Positions 1-8,995 of a stretch of DNA of 64,000 bases are shown here, piece by piece. Under the pieces are notes generated by a model. The model was not told where the DNA came from, ran no database searches, and saw nothing but the letters and a program-made list of their open reading frames with translations. The stretch is from Desulfosalsimonas propionicica. GTDB taxonomy: Bacteria > Desulfobacterota > Desulfobacteria > Desulfobacterales > Desulfosalsimonadaceae. Each line of letters begins with the position of its first letter. The stretch's first letter is position 1. The stretch lies in contig NZ_JACDUS010000004.1 in assembly GCF_013761005.1 (NCBI RefSeq), positions 303,390 through 367,389 of the forward strand, given 5' to 3'. Position numbers and translations under genes: made by a program.

Positions 1-90
1 AGTGCGCACGGGAAAGCGCCGCCGATTTTCACTCAGCAGCCAGGCAATGCCCACAAACAAAAAAAATCCCCCGATGCTTCGTAAAATCAT
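1..90 (-). CDS. Partial NupC-type nucleoside transporter (N-terminus only)
   Basis: The minus strand opens an ATG frame at position 90 that runs off the left edge of the window. The 30 visible residues are a hydrophobic helix followed by the stretch IAWLLSENRRRFPVRT. In the concentrative nucleoside transporter family (NupC/CNT) this kind of first helix plus a SENRR-type motif is characteristic of the N-terminus, so a proton- or sodium-coupled nucleoside importer of the inner membrane is the best guess. An AAGGAC stretch lies upstream as a possible ribosome binding site. The gene starts 19 bases after the stop of the MFS transporter gene, so the two are probably co-transcribed. Only the N-terminus is available, so the family call rests on one motif. 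Confidence 0.7.
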   Translation of the reverse strand, partial: MILRSIGGFFLFVGIAWLLSENRRRFPVRT

Positions 91-109
91 GCGCGTCCTT
101 TCGCCGTGA

Positions 110-1411
110 TCAGAGCACGGCTTTGCGGATGCCGGCCCTGGGCATCAACACGAATACCAGCATCAGCTGGATGCCGAGCCCGGCCCCGGTCATGATCAAG
201 GCCGACAGATACGCGGCCCTGTAGGCCATCACCGATGCAAACCCCATAAACTCCATGATATCCACCACCGGTCCGGCAATCAGGGTGCCGGCCACCCCCC
301 AGGACAGAAACAGGGTGGCATTAAAATATCCAAACCACCGCCCCCGTTGCTCCGGCGGGATTAAAATGGAGGCCATGGCATAGGAAGCCGCCAGGATGAT
401 CACCTCCCCTGCCCCCCGCAGGAAACTGGCGGCAAAAATAAGCCACAGCTGATCGGCAAATGCAAAAATCAACAGATATGCAATGGCAGCCAGGGCCCCG
501 GCGCACACCGCCCGCCCGTTTCCGATCCGCCTGCCGATGTGGCCGGAAAAAACACCCAGCAGCACAATGGCCGCAGACTCGGTATTGACAATATGGCTGA
601 GCATTTCACTGGAAACAGCAAAGCCGGATTCCAGGAAAAGATACTGGGACTGAATGATGGTCACGCAGTTGCGGCCGAAATTGATCAGGGTCATGGCAAT
701 GAGAAAAATGATGTACAGGCGCAAAGAATCGGCCGCACATCTTGGACCGCAGTCCGAATCCGCAGGCGGATGCCGGCTTGTCCCCCCTTCGGGCAGAAAC
801 AAAACCGGCACCATGGCAATTAACATTATGCCTGCGGCCACGAAAAAAAGCAGTCCGGATTCAAAGCCCCAGCCTTCGTACATGGCGCCCAGACCGTCAT
901 AGAGCTGGCCGCCGATCCAGATTCCCAGCAGCCGGCCCAGACCGCCCACACTGGCCAGTCTGCCCTGAACCTCGTTTCGCTTCTGTTCCGGGTACAAATC
1001 CGAAATCAGTGCGCTCCAGCCGATATTGCTCATGGACCAAAACATCTCCACCACGGTCAGACCCAGAATAATCACGTAGCCGGCCTGATAAGGCGATGCA
1101 GCCATCACGTGGGCGGCCCAAATCAGCACGGTGCCCACGGCGCCTGAAAATTCCCCCCATAAAATCAGGGTGCGCCTGAGCTGAAGCCGGTCTGAAAGCC
1201 GGCCCCAAAAAAAAGTCTGGGCAATGATATTGGCCAGCATGGGAAGGGTTGCAAAAAGAGTGGTCTCTGTAACGGAAAGATCAAGATAATAACGAAGGTA
1301 AATCGACAGATAGGCATAAAAAAGGCCCCTGCGGAACATGGCCAGGGCCTGAAAAGAGCCGATACCCCAGAATATTGAAAAAGCCGGCCGAATCCGCATT
1401 TCCTGCATCAT
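110..1411 (-). CDS. Major facilitator superfamily (MFS) transporter
   Basis: This 433-residue protein is almost entirely hydrophobic, with about 12 predicted membrane helices in two halves. The loop between helices 2 and 3 carries the MFS signature in the form GRLSDRLQLRRTLI. A polar linker (around residues 208-225) separates the halves, and the second half has the related GHIGRRIGNGR loop. MFS proteins are single-polypeptide secondary carriers; nothing here identifies the substrate. Two adjacent ATG codons begin the frame and no strong ribosome binding site is visible, so the exact start is uncertain. The downstream neighbour is a nucleoside-transporter start, which hints at nucleoside or metabolite traffic but does not prove it. 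Confidence 0.8.
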   Translation of the reverse strand: MMQEMRIRPAFSIFWGIGSFQALAMFRRGLFYAYLSIYLRYYLDLSVTETTLFATLPMLANIIAQTFFWGRLSDRLQLRRTLILWGEFSGAVGTVLIWAAHVMAASPYQAGYVIILGLTVVEMFWSMSNIGWSALISDLYPEQKRNEVQGRLASVGGLGRLLGIWIGGQLYDGLGAMYEGWGFESGLLFFVAAGIMLIAMVPVLFLPEGGTSRHPPADSDCGPRCAADSLRLYIIFLIAMTLINFGRNCVTIIQSQYLFLESGFAVSSEMLSHIVNTESAAIVLLGVFSGHIGRRIGNGRAVCAGALAAIAYLLIFAFADQLWLIFAASFLRGAGEVIILAASYAMASILIPPEQRGRWFGYFNATLFLSWGVAGTLIAGPVVDIMEFMGFASVMAYRAAYLSALIMTGAGLGIQLMLVFVLMPRAGIRKAVL

Positions 1412-1525
1412 TGGGCGGTTACGTGAAATACACGTTCAATGGATCCGGCTGCGCCGGACAGATCCGCTTCCAAGGTGTCCACTTCAGACTGGACATGGGG
1501 ATATTAACCTGTTTATAATTAATTT

Positions 1526-1717
1526 ATGCCAACAAACAAATCCAAAATAAAACAATTGCGCACAGCCCTGTATTTTTATCTGATCCGCCTGCCTGCGGTA
1601 TTTTTGCTGGCCCCTTTGGGATTTCTCCTTGAATTTGCAATGACCTTTCCCTGGAAACTGGTGGTCGCCCTGGACAGCCGACGGCCCGGGCAGGAGAAAA
1701 AAATTAACCGTACGTGA
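1526..1717 (+). CDS. Possible small membrane protein, 63 residues
   Basis: An ATG frame on the plus strand encodes a basic N-terminus, one long hydrophobic segment (roughly residues 17-48, with proline and phenylalanine) and a basic, charged tail. This looks like a small single-helix or hairpin membrane protein. It sits in the 360-base gap between the divergent MFS gene and the PilZ gene, which holds nothing else convincing. Against it, no good ribosome binding site precedes the ATG, and its stop codon falls in the dispersed repeat that begins near 1708. I do not recognise a family. Confidence 0.35.
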   Translation: MPTNKSKIKQLRTALYFYLIRLPAVFLLAPLGFLLEFAMTFPWKLVVALDSRRPGQEKKINRT

Positions 1718-1769
1718 ATTTCTGAAAAATTGCGCGTATCGCAAATATTGGGCCTTTACTATGCCATCA
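1708..1769. repeat. Half-copy of the dispersed palindromic repeat
   Basis: The bases here (TACGTGAATTTCTGAAAAAT, then GCGCGTATCGCAAATATTG, then a diverged CTTTACTATGCCATCA end) match the right arm of the complete repeat at 47835-47959. The left arm is absent. The end motif is degraded compared with the full copy, so this is probably an old remnant. Confidence 0.7.
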
Positions 1770-1772
1770 AGC

Positions 1773-2126
1773 TTATCGGTTCATCCGTGCAAGGATGCAC
1801 CGCTGCAGGTCGGACATGTCAATGGCGGTAAACCGAAGGCCCACCCCCCGGGAAGTTCTTCTCACGATCTCGCCCCGGGCGGTCAGCACAAGTTCGGGGC
1901 TGTTGCCGGAATCAAAATCAATGATGATATCCGCCTTTGCCGGCACCGGTACGCTTTCATCTGTGAGCAGAAACATCCCCGCACCTCCCAAATCATTGAC
2001 CCGTCCCTGGATGGTCAGCGCCTTTCTTTTATCACTGTAGGGATCAATAATTTTCAGGGTGGCCCTGATATCGGGCCAAACAGTAGTACGCGTATTTTTA
2101 CGAAAACGGCGGGCCTCGAAATTCAT
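1773..2126 (-). CDS. PilZ-domain protein (c-di-GMP receptor type)
   Basis: This is a short single-domain protein of about 117 residues. It begins with the arginine cluster EARRFRKNTR, equivalent to the RxxxR motif of PilZ domains. It continues with NDLGGAGMFL, equivalent to the (D/N)xSxxG motif but with Gly in place of Ser, and ends in the beta-strand pattern GVGLRF typical of PilZ. PilZ domains bind cyclic di-GMP and change the activity of a partner. The ATG at 2126 is preferred over an upstream TTG at 2138 because a GGA lies about eight bases before it. A diguanylate cyclase gene is present at 14.5 kb, but no direct link is shown. The Ser to Gly change may weaken ligand binding. Confidence 0.8.
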   Translation of the reverse strand: MNFEARRFRKNTRTTVWPDIRATLKIIDPYSDKRKALTIQGRVNDLGGAGMFLLTDESVPVPAKADIIIDFDSGNSPELVLTARGEIVRRTSRGVGLRFTAIDMSDLQRCILARMNR

Positions 2127-2225
2127 AGAAATATCCAATAGCTCCGGAGTTCAATGGTTGTACAGCCGCCCAGGCAATGCCCATGCATGAAAGCCATCCG
2201 GAAAGCGCTCCGGGAATCGGCAAAC

Positions 2226-2483
2226 TTAACTGCCAAGCAGGGGATCCAGACCACCTTTGCGGTCCAGGGCATTTAATTCATCATAGCCCCCCACATGCTG
2301 ATCATCAATAAAAATCTGCGGAACCGTCTGCCGGCCGCCGCTTCGCTCCACTGCCTCGGTCATGCGCGACGGATCGGCATCCACAAGAATTTCAGAGTAT
2401 TCAGCGCCTTTTTGATCCAGCAGGGATTTGGCCATCCGGCAAAACGGACAGGCCTTTGTGCTGTAGATTTCTATGACGGGCAT
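2226..2483 (-). CDS. grxC: Glutaredoxin (GrxC type)
   Basis: The 85-residue protein matches monothiol/dithiol glutaredoxins along its whole length. It has a first strand (PVIEIYST), the redox centre CPFC at about residues 12-15, the cis-proline loop TVPQIFI and the GGYDEL helix start. Glutaredoxins reduce disulfides or protein-glutathione adducts with glutathione or a similar thiol. An AAGGAG ribosome binding site precedes the ATG. The gene follows the glutamate-cysteine-ligase-like gene by 27 bases on the same strand, so the three-gene run asnB-like / GCS2-like / grx is probably one transcript and points to low-molecular-weight thiol metabolism. Confidence 0.9.
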   Translation of the reverse strand: MPVIEIYSTKACPFCRMAKSLLDQKGAEYSEILVDADPSRMTEAVERSGGRQTVPQIFIDDQHVGGYDELNALDRKGGLDPLLGS

Positions 2484-2510
2484 TGGCTTTTTCTCCTTGT
2501 TTGTTATTAT

Positions 2511-3443
2511 TTAACACGATTGTGAAACCTGCGCGGTTTTGGAAACAAATTGCAGCCAGCGCTGCCTGAAGGCATCCATGGGCATGCTGTCCAAAGTGCG
2601 CAGTTCCAGGGTGGTGCCTTTTAAATTAAACCGCACATCCGTAAAAATCGTGGTCATATGATATAAAAACGCTTCAAAGGAAGTATCGGCTGTTTTGAAA
2701 AACGGCACCTCCTCTCCCAGTGCCACGGCATGCAGCCCAAAGCGGATCAGGCGGTCAATGAGTTCTTCGGGTGCTGTCAGGGACTCTGCGCAGCAGGGCG
2801 GCATGCCGCACCGGGTGGGATCGGTGTTATCCCAGATCTCGCGCCTTTGTGCTGACATCTGAAACAGCGGCTCCCGGGCCAGACGGCACAGCCGGAAAAA
2901 CAGGGGCAGAAGCTCTTCAATGCTGCATATGGCCACGTGCAAATGAATAGAGGCCGTGGCTTTCATCATCTCATGGCCCCGGGTGCCGCTTGCAGCCAGG
3001 CGCCGGTGCAGGCTCACATAACGCTCGGATGTCAGGCACAAAGGGGCATCCCTGCGGCCCGGCACATACCCCCGGGGCAGGTAGGAAATACCAAGATGCG
3101 AGCGGATCTCTGCATTGATCTGCTCCATAAAAGCGATAAAGCTGTCCAACCGCTTTTCGTCACCGGCAACAAGCGGCGGACTGCAGTACTCGAGCTGCCC
3201 GCCGGGCTCAAAGGCAATGCACAGTCCGTTTTCAAAAAAAACCGCGCCATTGGCGCATTTGCCCCGGCGGCTCAAAAGCGCTTCCACATCCGCCACATCC
3301 TCAATATTCAGGACACGATCCGGCAGAAACTCAAATTCAAATCCGTATGTCCTTTCGGTCTTGGGCAGCTGGCCCTTTAAAACCGCCATATAGCGGCGGG
3401 TGAAATCGGCTGCCAGCCCGGCGATATCAAAATGCCCGTTCAA
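2511..3443 (-). CDS. Glutamate-cysteine ligase family 2 (GCS2-like) carboxylate-amine ligase
   Basis: The 310-residue product has the hallmarks of the GCS2/EgtA group: an acidic metal- and glutamate-binding start (GFEFEF, residues 34-39), the strand QLEYCSPP, the segment TASIHLHVA, and the C-terminal TTLELRTLDSMP. Family members join the gamma-carboxyl of glutamate, or a similar acid, to an amine such as cysteine using ATP. The start is a TTG at 3441-3443, preceded by a GGGAGGAC ribosome binding site, and it overlaps the TGA stop of the upstream amidotransferase gene (TTGA), so the two are translationally coupled. Members of this family are usually longer (about 370-450), so this is a compact version. 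The actual substrate is unknown. Confidence 0.75.
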   Translation of the reverse strand: MNGHFDIAGLAADFTRRYMAVLKGQLPKTERTYGFEFEFLPDRVLNIEDVADVEALLSRRGKCANGAVFFENGLCIAFEPGGQLEYCSPPLVAGDEKRLDSFIAFMEQINAEIRSHLGISYLPRGYVPGRRDAPLCLTSERYVSLHRRLAASGTRGHEMMKATASIHLHVAICSIEELLPLFFRLCRLAREPLFQMSAQRREIWDNTDPTRCGMPPCCAESLTAPEELIDRLIRFGLHAVALGEEVPFFKTADTSFEAFLYHMTTIFTDVRFNLKGTTLELRTLDSMPMDAFRQRWLQFVSKTAQVSQSC

Positions 3444-5359
3444 TTGTCCTCCCGGGTCCGGAAATTCTGGTAATCCCGCATGAAATGCTGGTACCAGAGG
3501 GTGAACACGATCACTGAAAAAAGCCGGTCCGCCTGGGAAACCAGAGTCTGCGGGCCCACACCGGCTGTCGTGACATTTTCGGACAACCGCCGGACAAACC
3601 CGGGATCCAGCACATTGTGCTGCTGCACCAGATCGCCCAGCACCACTTCCCGGATGGGCTCGGGCAAGGTGCGGGGTTCGGACAGCCAGTCCGCCATGGG
3701 AAAGGTAAAAGGCTGCTTTTTGCGAAACGCGGTTTTGGCGTCCAAAAGCCCGTGCCTGACAAATGAATAGGCGCAGATCAATTTTTCCCGGTTCAAACCC
3801 AGGTTCACCTTCATGGATACAGGCAGGCGGGCGGCAAATTCGGCCAGACGATAGTCCAGAAAGGGTGTGCGGGTCTCCAGGCCGTGGCGCATGGACAGTT
3901 TGTCAAGGCGCAGAATCACGTAATCCGGAAGCCGGCACCGGCTCTCAAAGGCTATGGCCGCGTTTACGGGATGTTCCCTGCCGGTGAGTGCCGGCGCCGC
4001 CTCTGCGGGAAACACCGGCTGGTCCGGGGCGCGGCCCAGAAGCTGCTCAAGTTCGGCAGCATCAAACAGGGCCTCTGCCTGGATATAGCGCCGGGCCGGA
4101 TCATGGCTCCGTGTTGCCAGGTACTTTTCCACCTCGGGATAGTGCCGGTTTACCCGCGCCTGATCGGTTGCGGTCATGCGGCTGTATTGCGCTGCCGCCA
4201 TTTCAATCATGAATTTTTTGTATCCGGCAAAAAGTTCATCTGCGCCCTCGCCTGTGAGCACCGCCTTTACATCGACGGCCGCGGCCCGGCAAACACAGTC
4301 CGTGGGCAAAATGGTACCCAGGGAAATGGGTTCTTCAACCGCGGCGATAATATCGGATAGCCCTTCAAGGCTGTCCCTGCCGCAAACTGCCGGCTGCAGA
4401 CGGGTTTGGGCGAACCAGCGGCTGCGGGTTTGCAAAAACCGCCTGACTTCAGGCAGTTCATCATAGGCCGGCTCATCAAAAGATGCCGTATACAGGCGCA
4501 TGTCCGGATGCGTTCCCACGGCGGCAGCCGCCACGGCAGATGAATCAATGCCGCCGCTGATAAAGCTGCCCAGTTCAACATCCGAACGAAGCCGGATTCG
4601 CACAGCATCCCGGAAAATATCGAAAAAGCCGTCTGCGGCGCTTTGCAGGTCCAGGTCCGTATCCTGCTGCCCGGTAATGTAATTCCAGTATTGATGAATG
4701 GCAAATCCGCGGGCATTTAAGTCATATTCCAGATAAGCACCGGGCGGAAGCCGGTAAATCCCGTCAAACATTGTCTGCTCACCGGGAACATAGCGATAGA
4801 CAAAATAACTGGCCATCCGGTCCGTGTTAAGCTGCGGGGCGATTTCCAGGCCTGCCAGAAGCGGTTTGATCTCCGAGGCAAAGGCGAATGCACCGTTTGC
4901 CTCGGTATAATACAGAGGCTTGATGCCGAAGCGGTCCCGGAACAAAAACAGCTTTGCCTTTTTTGGATCAAGGATGGCCCCGGCATACATGCCGTTGAGC
5001 TGGTGGAGAAATTCAATGCCATGGCGCCGGTACAGATGCAGGGCCACCTCCACGTCCCCACTGGAAACAAAGGGCTGATCTGCCACCTGCGGTTGCAGTT
5101 CAATATAATTGTAGATCTGGCCGTTGCAGACAATGGCGGTATCATCTGTTGGACAGCAGATGGGCTGCATACCGGTTGCCAGATCCAGAATGGCCAGGCG
5201 CACAAAACCCAGAGCGATATTTAAGCCGCAAACCCCGGCGGAATGAAAATCCCTGCCGTCAGGGCCCCTGTGTTTCTGCGTGCATCCCATCTCCTGCACC
5301 TGACGACTCAGGTGGGCCATGGAATGGCGCGCGGATATGATACCTGCAATGCCGCACAT
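3440..5359 (-). CDS. asnB: Asparagine synthase (glutamine-hydrolysing) family amidotransferase
   Basis: The start at 5359 is chosen because it puts Cys at position 2 (MCGIAG), the N-terminal nucleophile that releases ammonia from glutamine. The frame extends 35 residues further upstream, but that would bury the cysteine. The glutaminase half contains HRGPDG (30-35) and the CNGQIYNY segment (78-85). The synthetase half has the ATP pyrophosphatase loop SGGIDSS (268-274) and later LTGEGADELFAGY. Length (639 residues) fits the long AsnB/AsnO group. It could make asparagine. Its overlap with the ligase gene downstream suggests it may instead, or also, amidate a small molecule made with that partner. 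Confidence 0.85.
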   Translation of the reverse strand: MCGIAGIISARHSMAHLSRQVQEMGCTQKHRGPDGRDFHSAGVCGLNIALGFVRLAILDLATGMQPICCPTDDTAIVCNGQIYNYIELQPQVADQPFVSSGDVEVALHLYRRHGIEFLHQLNGMYAGAILDPKKAKLFLFRDRFGIKPLYYTEANGAFAFASEIKPLLAGLEIAPQLNTDRMASYFVYRYVPGEQTMFDGIYRLPPGAYLEYDLNARGFAIHQYWNYITGQQDTDLDLQSAADGFFDIFRDAVRIRLRSDVELGSFISGGIDSSAVAAAAVGTHPDMRLYTASFDEPAYDELPEVRRFLQTRSRWFAQTRLQPAVCGRDSLEGLSDIIAAVEEPISLGTILPTDCVCRAAAVDVKAVLTGEGADELFAGYKKFMIEMAAAQYSRMTATDQARVNRHYPEVEKYLATRSHDPARRYIQAEALFDAAELEQLLGRAPDQPVFPAEAAPALTGREHPVNAAIAFESRCRLPDYVILRLDKLSMRHGLETRTPFLDYRLAEFAARLPVSMKVNLGLNREKLICAYSFVRHGLLDAKTAFRKKQPFTFPMADWLSEPRTLPEPIREVVLGDLVQQHNVLDPGFVRRLSENVTTAGVGPQTLVSQADRLFSVIVFTLWYQHFMRDYQNFRTREDN

Positions 5360-5522
5360 AATTTCAGCTCTTTTTGTCAAATAATCAAAGACCGGGCAGT
5401 TCCGGGCTGCCCGGAAGTGGGTGTTATCTTCCAGACTCTGCCCCAGCCCTGGTGGCCGTGTCAAGTGTTTGCGAATATGTTTTTGTATTTACAACCTTTT
5501 TAAATGAACTTATGATTTTAAT

Positions 5523-5993
5523 ATGATATATATGGAATCGGTCATAACGAATTTTCGACCGCCGGGACAAGAAACCGGAATCGCATGCAAATCCGGGCTT
5601 GACAGAAAACCCGACGGGCATGTAAAGCAGAAAAGCTCTCCGGAAGCGACTCCGAACCAACCGCCGGCCCTGCTTTGCCGGCAGTGCCTGGCGTTTATCA
5701 CCCGGCCCGGAGAACGGATTGCTGTCAACGGCGCCCATCACCATACCTTTGCCAATCCTCACGGCATTGTGTTTGAAATCGGGTGTTTTCAGCAGGCCCC
5801 GGGTTGTGCCGCAGCCGGAACACCCACGGATGAATTTACCTGGTTTGCGGGATACAATTGGCGAATTGCCATCTGCGCAAACTGTCTGACGCACATGGGC
5901 TGGCTTTTTACAGCAGCCGGGGGCGGCAGCCGTTTCTACGGCCTGATTCTTGACAATCTCGTGGAATCTGCAGCCGGATTTGAAAAAAAATAA
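5523..5993 (+). CDS. CULT-domain protein (bacterial cereblon-like ligand-binding domain)
   Basis: The C-terminal ~105 residues form a CULT domain, the fold that binds thalidomide in cereblon. Four cysteines in two pairs (C52/C55 and C118/C121) would hold zinc. Three tryptophans, W107, W113 and W127, are spaced exactly as the W380/W386/W400 cage of human cereblon, relative to each other and to the second cysteine pair; F129 matches F402. The position equivalent to H378 is F105. The first ~48 residues are low in structure, and the cereblon Lon-like and DDB1-binding parts are missing, as in other bacterial single-domain forms. The natural ligand is unknown; uridine-like or cyclised-imide ligands are known for relatives. 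The gene lies between the divergent asnB-like gene and fusA. Confidence 0.85.
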   Translation: MIYMESVITNFRPPGQETGIACKSGLDRKPDGHVKQKSSPEATPNQPPALLCRQCLAFITRPGERIAVNGAHHHTFANPHGIVFEIGCFQQAPGCAAAGTPTDEFTWFAGYNWRIAICANCLTHMGWLFTAAGGGSRFYGLILDNLVESAAGFEKK

Positions 5994-6012
5994 AGAAATA
6001 CAAAAAAACAGA

Positions 6013-6041
6013 TTGACAAATACGGTCAAATTCGAATAACA
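6013..6041 (+). promoter_or_regulatory. Possible fusA promoter with TTGAC palindrome
   Basis: A perfect TTGACA hexamer (6013-6018) lies 80 bases before fusA, with a weak AT-rich -10 (ATAACA) 17 bases on. The -35 overlaps a palindrome, TTGAC-7 bases-GTCAA (6013-6029). A GAAGGTG ribosome binding site follows before the ATG. The poor -10 keeps confidence low. Confidence 0.35.
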
Positions 6042-6097
6042 GAGAAAGTTTTTAGCCACAGACAGATGATCTCTTTTTATGAAGGTGAACGCAAAAC

Positions 6098-8185
6098 ATG
6101 AGCCAAGACATTAAACACGTAAGAAACATCGGTATCAGCGCGCATATCGACTCCGGCAAGACCACGCTGACTGAACGAATCCTGTATCTGACCAAGCGGA
6201 TTCATAAAATCCACGAAGTGCGGGGCAAAGACGGAGTGGGCGCCACCATGGATTCCATGGCCCTGGAAAAAGAACGGGGGATTACCATTGCCTCGGCAGC
6301 CACGTACTGCACCTGGGGGGGCCATGAGATCAACATCATTGACACCCCCGGGCACGTGGATTTCACCATGGAAGTCGAGCGCTCTCTCCGGGTGCTCGAC
6401 GGGGCCATCCTGGTGCTCTGCGCCGTGGGCGGAGTCCAGTCCCAGTCCATAACTGTGGACCTGCAGATGAAGCGCTATAACATCCCGAGTATCGCATTTA
6501 TCAATAAGTGTGACCGAAGCGGCGCCAACCCGTTCCGGGTCATTGATCAGCTGAGAGAAAAACTCGGCCACAATGCCGTGGCCCTGCAGCTGCCCATGGG
6601 ACTGGAATCCTATCATAGCGGCGTGGTGGACTTGATTTCCATGAAAGCCATGTATTTTGAAGGCGATCAGGGCCAGCATGTCAAAACAGACGAAATCCCC
6701 GAAGATCTTGTTGACACGGCCATGGAGAAACGCGAGGAGCTATTGGATGCGGCTTCCATGTTTTCCGATGAACTCACCGAGGCGATTCTCGATGAGGCTG
6801 AGGTTTCCGAAACCATGCTCCGGAAGGCCATCCGAAAAGGAGCGCTCAGGCGCGAACTGACTCCTGTGCTTATGGGCTCGGCCTATAAAAACAAAGGGGT
6901 CCATCCCCTGCTCAATGCCGTATGTGATTACCTGCCCTCGCCCGATGACGTAGAGACCCAGGCACTGGATATCACCAAGGGAGAAGAACCGGTCCGCCTG
7001 ACCGCCGACAACAAGGCGTCACTGGTGGCCCTTGCTTTCAAGCTCGAAGATACCCCTTATGGCCAGCTCACCTATATCCGAACTTACCAGGGGGCCCTTG
7101 ACAAGGGAGATACCATTTATAACGTGCGCACCGGCAAAAAAATCAAGGTAGGCCGGATTGTTCGCATGCATGCAGATAAAATGGAGGACGTGGAAACCAT
7201 CCCGGCGGGGTTTATCGCTGCGCTTTTCGGCATTGACTGCGCTTCCGGCGACACCTTTACCGAACCGGGGATGAACCTGTCCATGTCCTCGATGTATATC
7301 CCGGAACCCGTGATCACCCTGGCGGTCAAACCCGCGGATTACAAGTCTGAAACCAACATGTCCAAGGCGCTTAACCGGTTTACCAAAGAAGATCCCACGT
7401 TTCAGACCCATTTTAATTCCGAAACCGGTGAAACCCTGATTTCCGGCATGGGCGAACTCCACCTGGAAATTTACCTGGAGCGCATGAAACGGGAATACAA
7501 CGCCTCCATCATTGCCGGCGAACCCCAGGTGGCTTACCGGGAGACCATCACCCAGCAGGCCAATTTCGACTACACTCACAAAAAACAAACCGGCGGTGCA
7601 GGCCAGTTCGGCCGGGTCATGGGATACATGGAACCTGTGGAGGATGAATTTGAATTTCAAAGCAAAATCACCGGCGGCGCTATCCCCACCCATTTTATCC
7701 CGGCCTGTGAAAAGGGATTTGCCGAATGCATGAAAAAGGGCCCCTGGATGAAATATCCGGTGACAGGGGTCAAACTGGTGCTTACAGACGGCGGGTTTCA
7801 CAGCGTGGACTCCTCGGAAATGGCATTTCAGGCAGCTGCCCGGGGGGCATTCCAGCAGGCCTACCCCAAGGCCAAGCCCGTTTTGCTCGAACCTGTGATG
7901 AAGGTGGTTGTGGAAACCCCTGACGAATTTCAGGGAAATGTCATGGGGTCCCTGAACCAGCGCCGCGGTATTATTATCGGCGCCCATGACGAAGGGATTT
8001 CAACCGTGATCGAGGCCCATGTTCCCCTGGCGGAGATGTTTGGCTATTCCACTGTGCTCAGATCCCTGACCCAGGGCAAAGCCCAGTTTACCATGGAATT
8101 TGAGGCCTATAAGGAAGTGCCCAAATCCGTGCTCGAAGAAATCGCCAAAAAAAATGAACAGGCGTCAAAAGGCGGCAAGTCGTAA
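6098..8185 (+). CDS. fusA: Elongation factor G, spdEFG1/mitochondrial-EFG1-like
   Basis: This 695-residue GTPase moves tRNA and mRNA through the ribosome after each peptide bond. Domain I carries G1 AHIDSGKTT (15-23), the switch region EKERGITI, G3 DTPGH and G4 NKCD. Domains II-V follow, with the typical [10 protein letters not shown] and GSLNQRRG segments near the C-terminus. The Ser in AHIDSGKTT, where most bacterial EF-G have Ala, is a feature I associate with mitochondrial EFG1 and the spdEFG1 group of spirochaetes, planctomycetes and deltaproteobacteria; organisms with spdEFG1 often carry a second paralogue for ribosome recycling. No rpsL, rpsG or tuf lies next to it, so this is not the usual str operon. 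Confidence 0.92.
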   Translation: MSQDIKHVRNIGISAHIDSGKTTLTERILYLTKRIHKIHEVRGKDGVGATMDSMALEKERGITIASAATYCTWGGHEINIIDTPGHVDFTMEVERSLRVLDGAILVLCAVGGVQSQSITVDLQMKRYNIPSIAFINKCDRSGANPFRVIDQLREKLGHNAVALQLPMGLESYHSGVVDLISMKAMYFEGDQGQHVKTDEIPEDLVDTAMEKREELLDAASMFSDELTEAILDEAEVSETMLRKAIRKGALRRELTPVLMGSAYKNKGVHPLLNAVCDYLPSPDDVETQALDITKGEEPVRLTADNKASLVALAFKLEDTPYGQLTYIRTYQGALDKGDTIYNVRTGKKIKVGRIVRMHADKMEDVETIPAGFIAALFGIDCASGDTFTEPGMNLSMSSMYIPEPVITLAVKPADYKSETNMSKALNRFTKEDPTFQTHFNSETGETLISGMGELHLEIYLERMKREYNASIIAGEPQVAYRETITQQANFDYTHKKQTGGAGQFGRVMGYMEPVEDEFEFQSKITGGAIPTHFIPACEKGFAECMKKGPWMKYPVTGVKLVLTDGGFHSVDSSEMAFQAAARGAFQQAYPKAKPVLLEPVMKVVVETPDEFQGNVMGSLNQRRGIIIGAHDEGISTVIEAHVPLAEMFGYSTVLRSLTQGKAQFTMEFEAYKEVPKSVLEEIAKKNEQASKGGKS

Positions 8186-8272
8186 AACACCGGCCGCATT
8201 CATTCAGATTTGGAACCATTTACCGTGTAAGCAGCGGTTATTGAATTGATATTAAACTGCCATAAGGAATCC

Positions 8273-8995
8273 ATGCCAATGCAGAATCATACGCTCATGC
8301 TACGCGACCCTTTGAAGATGATCGGCGGCAGTGCTGCCGAAAGCCTTGAAAATGGCGGCTTTGCCGCCATTCTTGCCCGGGCCGGAGTGGGCAAAACCGC
8401 CCTGCTCGTCCAGCTGGCCCTCCATGCCATGGCCGGGGGGAAAAATGTCCTGCACATCAGCACCGAAGACCCGGTGGACAAGGTCAACCTTTGGTACCAG
8501 GAAGTCTTTCACCGGCTGACCCAATCCGACAACGCATCCCAGGGCGAAAAAATCTGGGATCAGCTTCTGTACAACCGCTTTATCATGACGTTTGAAACCG
8601 AAACTTTTAACCTGGACAAGGTGCAGAAGCGCATTTCCGAGCTTATGGCAAACGGAATCTTCCAGCCCCGCCTTATCATGATCGATGGGTTTGCCTTTGA
8701 TGAAACAAGCCGTCCCCAGTTAAACGGCCTCAAGGACCTGGCGGCCACAAGTGAGATGACCTTCTGGTTTACCGCTCGCACCCACAGAGACGAGCCCGTG
8801 GATTCCTCCGGAATAGCAGCTTCCTTTGCGCCGTTTGCCGGCTTGTTTGACCTGATGCTACAACTTTATCCGGAAAAGGACCGCGTCTATCTCAAACGTC
8901 TGGCACTTGCCGCCCAACAAGAGCGGCAAGACAAGGCCGAATTGTACCTGGATCCAGCCACTCTGCTGGTTAGCGACAGCCCAGTTGGCGCGTAA
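8273..8995 (+). CDS. RecA/KaiC-like P-loop ATPase of unknown role
   Basis: The product (240 residues) has a Walker A motif RAGVGKT at about residues 36-42, a following helix and strand (NVLHISTEDP) and a Walker B-like strand RLIMIDGF. This arrangement is that of RecA/KaiC-type ATPases. ATG 8273 is chosen because AAGGA sits five bases before it; an upstream in-frame TTG has none. The gene stop overlaps the mnmA start (TAATG), so translation is coupled to a tRNA-thiolation enzyme. No C-terminal partner domain or DNA-binding region is obvious. Function is unknown; regulation or energy sensing for the linked tRNA-modification genes is only a guess. Confidence 0.75.
   Translation: MPMQNHTLMLRDPLKMIGGSAAESLENGGFAAILARAGVGKTALLVQLALHAMAGGKNVLHISTEDPVDKVNLWYQEVFHRLTQSDNASQGEKIWDQLLYNRFIMTFETETFNLDKVQKRISELMANGIFQPRLIMIDGFAFDETSRPQLNGLKDLAATSEMTFWFTARTHRDEPVDSSGIAASFAPFAGLFDLMLQLYPEKDRVYLKRLALAAQQERQDKAELYLDPATLLVSDSPVGA

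Noticed and set aside
5424..6059. Minus-strand frame opposite the CULT gene
   Set aside because: The plus-strand frame has the zinc cysteines and tryptophan cage; the minus frame has no motif.
7019..7987. Minus-strand frame opposite fusA
   Set aside because: Antisense to conserved EF-G domains; no start signal.
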